From the NCBI GenBank assembly GCA_023406715.1, contig JAEXVC010000004.1, positions 1-39,769 on the forward strand: DNA of 39,769 bases, given 5' to 3'. Shown in pieces: positions 32,887-39,769 of this stretch. Under the pieces are notes generated by a model. The model worked only from the letters and a program-made list of their open reading frames with translations, had not been told where the DNA came from and did no database searches. The stretch's first letter is position 1, and the number at the start of each line of letters is the position of its first letter. Both the position numbers and the translations under genes were made by a program. This stretch comes from Bacteroidota bacterium. GTDB taxonomy: Bacteria; Bacteroidota; Bacteroidia; Bacteroidales; Tenuifilaceae.

Positions 32887-33879
32887 TTAGAATGTTGGAC
32901 ATGGTATTGCTTTCCACTTCTTTTTAGTCAATACTTTGAACTCATAAATAAAAGAAATTTCGTGGGATCCACCAGAGTTCAAGCCTAATTTTGAAACAGT
33001 AAAATCATAGCTATAACCTATGCTAACTTGATCCCACTTATAGCCTGCCATAAATGCGAGGGCATCTACACGTCGAGTTGTACTATTCTTAGGCATACCT
33101 CGCCACCATACACCAAAACTTAAGGGTTGTGTAAACCAATATAAACCCAAATCCAACTGTCTATAAATATCCTGCACTCTGAAATTAAATGCAAATGTAA
33201 TAGACTCCTCTATTCTACTCATTAAGAAACCTTTCGTAATATATCGGTATCCCCCAAAGACAGAAAATTTATAGGGAGTCCTCGAGTCCTCATCGTAAAA
33301 CGAGGCAACAGGCTTTAGCATATGATCCCATGTTGCGCCAAACCACATATTATCAGAATATGCCAAAACAGATGTAGCCACATCAATATCCCAAACACTG
33401 CTATTCGCAGGAGGAGCTACTGAGGTGGGTGTCCCAGGGTCAATAAGTTGATCGCTAAAAATTAACTTGCTAAAATCTATTGATATCTGCTGCAAGTAAA
33501 AACCAAGCCCTGGGCGTATATGCCACTCAGAGGTAGGCGTGAAATCATATGAATATAAAGTTCCTATCTTTGTGTTTCCAAGTTTCCCAGCACCAGCCTG
33601 ATCCCTTACTGCAACAAACCCTAAACCACTTTTAAATGCAATAAAGTTATGATCCCATGACAAACTAAAAGTATTGTAAGAACCCGGAATTGAAGTCCAT
33701 TGATTCCTATAGTTAAGAACCGTACGATATCCTAATATACCTCCAGTAAAAGACGGAGCAAGGAATAGCGGACTCGCATAGAACTGAGTAAAATGAGGAT
33801 CTTGAGCACTAACTGTGCTTAAACTCAAGATTAACAAAGCAGAAGCTATATATTTTTTAAAATTGCTCAACCCTTTCAA
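32887..33879 (-). CDS. PorP/SprF family T9SS outer-membrane protein, partner of the PKD adhesin
   Basis: A 330-residue outer-membrane barrel protein. The signal peptide ends STVSAQ, followed by DPHFTQFYASPLFLAPSFTG, the family RNQWTSIPGSYNTFSLSWDH stretch, VSIGYSYDFTVSKLG and the ending IPCPTF. It lies 44 bases after the stop of the giant type-B CTD protein on the same strand, the arrangement of sprB-sprF in Flavobacterium, where SprF is needed for secretion of SprB. It is thus likely the dedicated secretion or anchoring partner of the PKD protein. It is distinct from the copy next to gldJ (4411-5397). Confidence 0.92.
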   Translation of the reverse strand: MKGLSNFKKYIASALLILSLSTVSAQDPHFTQFYASPLFLAPSFTGGILGYRTVLNYRNQWTSIPGSYNTFSLSWDHNFIAFKSGLGFVAVRDQAGAGKLGNTKIGTLYSYDFTPTSEWHIRPGLGFYLQQISIDFSKLIFSDQLIDPGTPTSVAPPANSSVWDIDVATSVLAYSDNMWFGATWDHMLKPVASFYDEDSRTPYKFSVFGGYRYITKGFLMSRIEESITFAFNFRVQDIYRQLDLGLYWFTQPLSFGVWWRGMPKNSTTRRVDALAFMAGYKWDQVSIGYSYDFTVSKLGLNSGGSHEISFIYEFKVLTKKKWKAIPCPTF

Positions 33880-33923
33880 TATTAAAACAAAAATAGATAA
33901 ATAAATTAAAATTACTATTCTAA

Positions 33924-36900
33924 CTACCGTAACAATGTAACGCTTCCCTTCATATCGAAAGATCGACCATTTGTAAATTTACCTATGGCTCGCCACATGT
34001 AAACGCCTTGCTCGGCAAGTTTATCTTTCACATAGCCATCCCACCCAATATTAACATTGCTCGAGGTGAATATTTGCTCGCCCCAACGAGAGAACACCAT
34101 TAATTGATACTCAACCACCCCTTGATGGAATGGGTGAAAAACTTCATTTTTATAGTCAATGGCATCGTACACCCCTCCGTTAGGGCCATTTTTGTTGGGT
34201 TTAAACGCATTAGGGAACTTAACAACACCTGTTCCCTCAACATAAACCGCAGGATTTTTTGAAATTGAATCAACACAAACATCATCACCATAATCCATAT
34301 AAACCCAGAGCGAGACTTTAAAATTACCCAGTCCAGTGTAGGTATGCACTGGATCTTTATCGGTAGTTATGGTTCCATCCCCCATATCCCATAGACTTCG
34401 GCTGAAATCAGTGGATAAATTGTACCCATGTACAGTTGCATCGGGGAGCATTACTCTAAAAGGATGAATTGCAAAGGCCGCTGTTGGATTTTGGTATACC
34501 CTGAAAACTCTATAGAAAAACCTATTACCACCATCGCCTGTAACAGTAAGTTTGACAGTATAGTACCCGGGCTCAGTAAATGTATGAATAGGCTCTCTAT
34601 CTGTGGACGTAGTCCCATCGCCAAATTCCCAAAGGTAAGAATCTGCCCAAAGCGAAGTATTTATAAAGTGTACCTCTAAAGGAGAACATGCAGAGTCTAT
34701 ATTACCTGCAAAACTTGCCTCTGGAACAGCGGGCAATAAATACAAAGTTGTCATAGTTGAATCTACACAATGTGGACTCTCAACCTTTAATTTAATATTG
34801 TATTTATAGTTATTCTCTTTAGGTCCCCAACGCAAATAAGTATGAGAGCCTGGGTCTCGAAGATTTGAGAAGGTGTTATCGTTAAAATCCCAACTATAGG
34901 TCCAACCGGCAGCACCAGGGTTGGATTGATTGTAAATGTCAAATGTCGCATCGGGAAAGACTTTAAGCGGGGGTTCGGCTGCAATATTAGCAATAGGTCT
35001 TGCCCAAACCGTTATTTGCTGAGTATCGTTATCCACGCAGTTAAATTCAGACCAAGACCGAAGGCTCACGTTAAAAGTTGTATCGGTTTCCTTAAAATTC
35101 AAGAAAGTATGTGATGGGTCCGTGTATGACGATGTAATGCCGTCGTCGTAATCCCATTTATAGAAACGAGAATTTATTGAAGTATTATTGAATTTCACCT
35201 CAAACGGACTACATGCCTGATAACCCGGACTTGCCGCATAGTTTGCAAAAACATGTGGATAAACGTAAATAGTCTGAGAAACAGAGTCATCGCAACCAAA
35301 CTGACTCTCAGCCTTCAAATCAATTTGGTATGGCTGAGTATCTGAAGTTAGATTATCGAAAGTGTGAATCATATTCGCAGAGTTTGTTGTGGTAGAATCT
35401 GCTCCATCACCAAACTTGTAGTAATAAGTAAGATTAGTTCCAAGGGAGTTATTTTCAATTTCCACATCAAACGGAGGACATGATATATACTCGCTAGTAA
35501 GCTCCATTGCCGCAAATGGTCTAGGATGAACGGTTATTGTCCTTCTGATAGAATCCACACACCCATGCTCACTCACTGAACGTAAGCGAACTGAGAATGT
35601 TGTATCCTTTGTTTTAGATACATTATAGTATGTAATCAACGGATTTGCATCAATAGAACCAACCCCTGTTCCTAAATCCCAGAAATAAGTATCGGTAGAG
35701 GTGTTAAATGATACGGTTTGGTTATTAAATAGCACATTATGTGGGTGACAACCCTCAAAGTCAGTTATAAAATCAGGGTAGATATGAGGGAATACCTTTA
35801 AAGGCAACTTCAAAGAGTCAATACATAGAGTATCATTAACATAGCTGGTTCTTAATGTTATTGTACGGTTTAATATAACAGGAGGAGCATTTGTTGCATT
35901 GGTATAAAGATGCGAACCTGGTTGTTCAACATACGTTTTTGCAGATCCATCGCCAAAGTCCCAACGATACTTGTAAAGTGGAGAAGTTGATGAGTTGTTC
36001 AAATTAATCGTTAATGGAGTACATCCTTCAAACTTGTTCCACTGGAAATCAGCTTCCACCAAAGGATTAACAGTAATCAAAGTATCTGCAAAACTCTTGC
36101 ATCCATAGCTATTGGTTGCCGTTAACTTAATAGTATACGTTTGGTTTTGATCCTTATATGGGTGTCCATAGGTATGGTCTGCTGGAGTGAAATCAACAGA
36201 AGTACCTCCATCGCCAAACTCCCATAGATATGTTCCTAGACCAGAGGAGTTGTTGGTAAATTTCACCACTAGAGGATTACAACCAATTACCTTATCAATG
36301 TCAAATTCGGACACCACCCGAGGGTATACAGTTATTGGTTTTGCAATTGTATCTCTACATCCCGTTATAGAATCTAGGGATATTAGTTGAATTTGATATG
36401 TTAGGATGCTATTTGGAGTAAAGTTATCGAATATGTAGGCAAATGTATTCTTATTATTAACCACAGTGTCAAGTCCACTGTAACCAAAATCCCAGAAGAA
36501 TTTTGATCCATTCAACGAAGTATTCGACAAATCGAGGTAGAATGGAGTACACTGCGATTGCTGAGCAAAAACAAAACCAGCCTCAACCTTTGGATGAACG
36601 GTTATTGGTAGTGTTAAACTATCGCGACATCCATTGGGATTGATAGTTTTTAATTTTACATTGTAAACACTATCAATACTTCCCCTATTTGTGAAGATAT
36701 GCGATACTGCTATCTTTGTGGCAGTTGTTGCACTTTGTCCATTTCCAAAATCCCACAGATAAACCAAGTTTCCTCCTGTGGAGGTATTATTAAATGTTAC
36801 TGGCAAATCTGAGCAACCAATATTTACTGAAGGCATAAACACAGCATCAACAACGGGATAAACCTCTATTTCTCTTGATTGGACAGATGGACAGCCCTCG

Positions 36901-39769
36901 TCGTTCTCTACCGATAACGTAACAGTATATGTTGCCGGAATATCAGGATCAAGATTTGTAAAAGTTCGAGTAAATGAGTTGCCATTTGGAAAACTTTCCG
37001 CAGGTAACCCAGGTGCACCTCCATAAGTCCAGTTATATGTTGATGCTCCTATAGCCGCAGGGTAAAAGGTAACATCAAAAGGAGTACAGTTCGATGCGTA
37101 TTCAAAAGTAAAATGTGATTCAACTCTGTTATAAACTTCAATGTTCTGTGAAATTGAGTCGCTACATCCATACTGGCTTACAACTTTCAACCATGTAGTA
37201 TAAACAATGTCGTTAACCGGATCGTCATTACTATAAATATGTATAGGACTAGCTACATTTGACGAGCCTCCATCACCAAAATTCCAGTAGTAAGTTGTGT
37301 TAACTAAAGGCAGCGCCGTTCCAGTAAAATAACTGGTATTACTTAACATTACATCAATTGGATTACAACCAGCAATATCGCTAGCAGTAAATGCAGCGGT
37401 AACCTCAGGGTAAACTACTAACGGAATAGACATAAAATCCTCACAACCGGCATGATTCCTTACTGTTAAACGAGGTGTAAAGTTTTGGACGGCGCCAGTT
37501 TGATTTACATACTGGTGAAATACCTTTGAAGGATCGGCCGGTAGAGTTGTTAAATCAGTTGTTCCACCTCCGTCCCAATCCCAACGGTAGTCTGTTATTC
37601 CTGGGTGTTTTGTGTAGTTAAACCAAATATCCAGTGGAGAACAACCATAGCTAGTGTCTATGACAAAGTTTGCATCAACGAAAGGATAAACGGTAATATT
37701 GGTGGATGCGGTAGCAATACATCCGTAATCGGTTTGAACATTTAAGGTAACTGTATAAACAGTGTCTTTTCCCGTAGGATTAACAAAGGTATGTGTGGGG
37801 GAATTCTCTACAGATGAATTTCCGTTTCCAAAATTCCAATTAAATACTGTTGCGTTGGCTTTCGAAGAATTGATAAAGTTTACCGTTAACTCATTACAAC
37901 CTTCTGTTACGCTTGGTGTAAACGATGCAGTTACGGATGGGTAAATGGTTACATCGCGTGAAAGAGTTGATGTACAATTCCCCTCATTAGTAACAGTAAG
38001 ATTTATTGTCCGGGTAATTGGCACTAATCCATTGTTTGTATAAGGATGCGTGTGGTCCAAATCTGTTGGACTGTTGGTAGCATCGCCATAATCCCAGCTA
38101 TATGACACAATTCCACCTCGTGAATTATTGTCAATATTAACAGTAACAGGAGAACAAGCTTGAGTTGGAGTAACCGCAAAATCAGCATAAATCTGGCTAT
38201 AAATCCTAACATTTCGGGTAGCAGTGCTTTGACAACCGAACTGGTTCCGTGCGGTTAAAGTAATTGTGTAATCCTTAAAGTTGTTGGTTTGGTTATCGTA
38301 AATATGTGTTGGATTAACTAACGCAGAGTTAGCACCATCACCAAAGTCCCAACTATAAACGTTAACAATACCGCCAGGGTTTGTAGAGGCAGGAGATGTG
38401 GTATTGGTAAAACCTATGCTTGATAAATTACAGTATGCAGGCTGGGGTACCAAAAATCCTGCCTGCAGCTGTGGATAAACTCTTACGGTACGATTAACTA
38501 CTTGATTACACCTATTGCCCTGATTATATACCTGAAGTTGAATCACATAGTCAATATACGTGTCAGTTAAATTAGTCAATATTAAGGTAGTATCTTTTCC
38601 CGTAGTCTTAATTTGAGTTCCATTGAGTCTCCATACGTACCTTGCAGTATCGCCCACGGAAATATTATCAATATTAACCGTTAAAGGAGAACACCCCGAA
38701 GCCACGTCGACCTTGAAATCGGCATTGAAATAAGAGTAAATATTTACGGTTGAAATAGAGGTATCTCTACATCCATGGGGCGATGTAGCTATCATCCTCA
38801 CGGTATATAAACTATCCCTAGGAACTAAATTATTATAGGTATGCGTTAATGTTCCCACTGGATTGGCGGTTACCTGATTAAATCCATCGCCAAACTCCCA
38901 TAGATAACTATCAGCGGTGTTGCTCGACGAAGCATTGGTAAATGTAACCGCCAAAGGATTACAACCCTCTATTGGATTACGCGTAAAATTTGCATCAATA
39001 CTAGGAAGAACCGTGATTATCTTCTCATAAACTAAAGCACAACCATCCTGATTCTTGGCAAGCAGTACTACCTTGTAATCGATAGTGTCGTTAGTATTAT
39101 TGTTGAATGTATGAGAAAAAGTGAAAGGAACAGGGGGCGAAGGATCGGGTGTTCCTGCGTCATTGTCCCATTTGCGATAGGCCGTACTGTCGCCCATATC
39201 GTAACGCCAATACTTTATACCTGTGGATTTGTCCTCAAAGTTGACTGTTAGTGGAGCACAACCCGAAACCTTATCTGTAGTAAATGCTGCAGTTAAAGGA
39301 GTAGAAACTAAAACATCTATATAAGCACTGTCCTTCATATTACAAGCACCCGATACTACCACCTTATACTTAGCATTGATTTTTGGTGAAGCCCAAGGAA
39401 GCTGAGCATGGGCATCGTTCAAAGTACTATCGGGCGACCAAAGATAATTTGTACCACCAAAGGCCCTAAGCTGGACTGGATTACCATAGCAAGTTTTTAA
39501 TACCGATGAGTTTGTCCCTGCAACCACTGCCTGAACTTTTAACTCGTTATAATCAGAAAAATAACCATAGTAACAACCAGAACCGGCACCACCATTAACA
39601 ATCCCAAGGTGAAAAATATCCTTGGTGTTATTCATAAAGTTGCTAACTCCAGCAGGGATTTGAGCATTTGTAAAAGGCCCGAACCTAGCAACGCTCCAGT
39701 TAAACCCAGCGTAACTAACAAAACTGGCCGGAGGGAAAAGATCGTTCCGCACAGCTCCATTAAAGGTAA
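33924..39769 (-). CDS. Giant PKD-repeat adhesin with T9SS type-B sorting domain, N-terminus outside window
   Basis: At least 1947 residues; the frame is still open at the window edge. It is built of about 19 PKD-like beta-sandwich repeats of 80-100 residues, each with a variant of W-(E/D)-FGDG, and most opening with a GCxPLxVxF motif and closing with a second Cys in a GC-x-D/S motif before VYP. The last 100 residues (PNAFKPNKNGPNGG... GWDGYVKDKLAEQGVYMW... KGSVTLLR) are the gliding-motility-associated type-B C-terminal sorting domain (TIGR04131), which targets proteins to the T9SS. It should therefore be a cell-surface or released adhesin, comparable to SprB or to other PKD giants. The porP/sprF-like gene follows at 44 bases. 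The regular Cys pairs suggest one disulfide per repeat. The stop is TAG. Confidence 0.93.
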   Translation of the reverse strand, partial: TFNGAVRNDLFPPASFVSYAGFNWSVARFGPFTNAQIPAGVSNFMNNTKDIFHLGIVNGGAGSGCYYGYFSDYNELKVQAVVAGTNSSVLKTCYGNPVQLRAFGGTNYLWSPDSTLNDAHAQLPWASPKINAKYKVVVSGACNMKDSAYIDVLVSTPLTAAFTTDKVSGCAPLTVNFEDKSTGIKYWRYDMGDSTAYRKWDNDAGTPDPSPPVPFTFSHTFNNNTNDTIDYKVVLLAKNQDGCALVYEKIITVLPSIDANFTRNPIEGCNPLAVTFTNASSSNTADSYLWEFGDGFNQVTANPVGTLTHTYNNLVPRDSLYTVRMIATSPHGCRDTSISTVNIYSYFNADFKVDVASGCSPLTVNIDNISVGDTARYVWRLNGTQIKTTGKDTTLILTNLTDTYIDYVIQLQVYNQGNRCNQVVNRTVRVYPQLQAGFLVPQPAYCNLSSIGFTNTTSPASTNPGGIVNVYSWDFGDGANSALVNPTHIYDNQTNNFKDYTITLTARNQFGCQSTATRNVRIYSQIYADFAVTPTQACSPVTVNIDNNSRGGIVSYSWDYGDATNSPTDLDHTHPYTNNGLVPITRTINLTVTNEGNCTSTLSRDVTIYPSVTASFTPSVTEGCNELTVNFINSSKANATVFNWNFGNGNSSVENSPTHTFVNPTGKDTVYTVTLNVQTDYGCIATASTNITVYPFVDANFVIDTSYGCSPLDIWFNYTKHPGITDYRWDWDGGGTTDLTTLPADPSKVFHQYVNQTGAVQNFTPRLTVRNHAGCEDFMSIPLVVYPEVTAAFTASDIAGCNPIDVMLSNTSYFTGTALPLVNTTYYWNFGDGGSSNVASPIHIYSNDDPVNDIVYTTWLKVVSQYGCSDSISQNIEVYNRVESHFTFEYASNCTPFDVTFYPAAIGASTYNWTYGGAPGLPAESFPNGNSFTRTFTNLDPDIPATYTVTLSVENDEGCPSVQSREIEVYPVVDAVFMPSVNIGCSDLPVTFNNTSTGGNLVYLWDFGNGQSATTATKIAVSHIFTNRGSIDSVYNVKLKTINPNGCRDSLTLPITVHPKVEAGFVFAQQSQCTPFYLDLSNTSLNGSKFFWDFGYSGLDTVVNNKNTFAYIFDNFTPNSILTYQIQLISLDSITGCRDTIAKPITVYPRVVSEFDIDKVIGCNPLVVKFTNNSSGLGTYLWEFGDGGTSVDFTPADHTYGHPYKDQNQTYTIKLTATNSYGCKSFADTLITVNPLVEADFQWNKFEGCTPLTINLNNSSTSPLYKYRWDFGDGSAKTYVEQPGSHLYTNATNAPPVILNRTITLRTSYVNDTLCIDSLKLPLKVFPHIYPDFITDFEGCHPHNVLFNNQTVSFNTSTDTYFWDLGTGVGSIDANPLITYYNVSKTKDTTFSVRLRSVSEHGCVDSIRRTITVHPRPFAAMELTSEYISCPPFDVEIENNSLGTNLTYYYKFGDGADSTTTNSANMIHTFDNLTSDTQPYQIDLKAESQFGCDDSVSQTIYVYPHVFANYAASPGYQACSPFEVKFNNTSINSRFYKWDYDDGITSSYTDPSHTFLNFKETDTTFNVSLRSWSEFNCVDNDTQQITVWARPIANIAAEPPLKVFPDATFDIYNQSNPGAAGWTYSWDFNDNTFSNLRDPGSHTYLRWGPKENNYKYNIKLKVESPHCVDSTMTTLYLLPAVPEASFAGNIDSACSPLEVHFINTSLWADSYLWEFGDGTTSTDREPIHTFTEPGYYTVKLTVTGDGGNRFFYRVFRVYQNPTAAFAIHPFRVMLPDATVHGYNLSTDFSRSLWDMGDGTITTDKDPVHTYTGLGNFKVSLWVYMDYGDDVCVDSISKNPAVYVEGTGVVKFPNAFKPNKNGPNGGVYDAIDYKNEVFHPFHQGVVEYQLMVFSRWGEQIFTSSNVNIGWDGYVKDKLAEQGVYMWRAIGKFTNGRSFDMKGSVTLLR

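Noticed and set aside
33924..39752. CRISPR array or DNA satellite
   Set aside because: The periodic similarity is at protein level (PKD repeats) inside one open frame; the DNA repeats are diverged and have no constant repeat/spacer form.

Overview
The window comes from a low-GC member of the Bacteroidota. The evidence is the set of type IX secretion system (T9SS) genes (gldJ, porU, porV, two porP/sprF-like genes, and a giant PKD protein with a type-B C-terminal sorting domain), together with repeated matches to the Bacteroidota promoter pattern TTG-N17-19-TAnnTTTG. The order porU-porV-ispF is the one I recall from Porphyromonas gingivalis, and gldJ next to porU and murF recalls Flavobacterium/Cytophaga. 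A Bacteroidales/Marinilabiliales-like organism is likely, but I cannot name a genus.

Layout. 1-60: 5' part of tRNA-Val on the minus strand. 217-1287: nitronate monooxygenase-like flavoenzyme. 1453-2739: murF, interrupted by one in-frame TAG. 2812-5397 (minus): a porP-like gene and gldJ, divergent from porU-porV-ispF (5525-11154, plus), which continues into a CoA-binding protein and a thioredoxin. 11867-14374 (minus): a small lipoprotein and hutU. 14581-16497: lemA and two TPM-domain genes, closed by a strong terminator. 16703-19778: a multidomain OmpA/TPR/PD40 envelope protein and a GNAT acetyltransferase. 19775-21726 (minus): an orphan HsdR_N-type nuclease-fold protein and a class V aminotransferase. 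22075-25814: a tight five-gene operon (AMP nucleosidase, holA, rhomboid protease, Nudix hydrolase, class IV aminotransferase). 25806-26405: YqgE/AlgH. 26600-28102: NhaC antiporter. 28181-30595: fused 2-oxoacid dehydrogenase E1. 30695-31222: FlgO/CsgG-like exported protein. 31417-31869: two related tiny membrane proteins with different Cys-containing tails. 31870-39769 (minus): apbE, a porP/sprF-like gene and the giant PKD adhesin, probably one operon whose 5' end is outside the window.

How the genes work together. The first hub (PorP, GldJ, PorU, PorV) supplies parts of the T9SS: PorV shuttles exported proteins to the PorU sortase, and GldJ is a periplasmic lipoprotein of the gliding/secretion machinery. 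The giant PKD protein at the right end is a likely T9SS substrate with its dedicated PorP/SprF partner. The remaining genes are mostly housekeeping. The items most worth a second look are the nonsense codon in murF, the two Cys-tailed mini membrane proteins abutting apbE (possible NqrM-like maturation factors), the linkage of apbE to a T9SS adhesin, a cysteine cluster in the E1 linker, and a dispersed palindrome family. I saw no clear new defence system, CRISPR array, insertion sequence or prophage.
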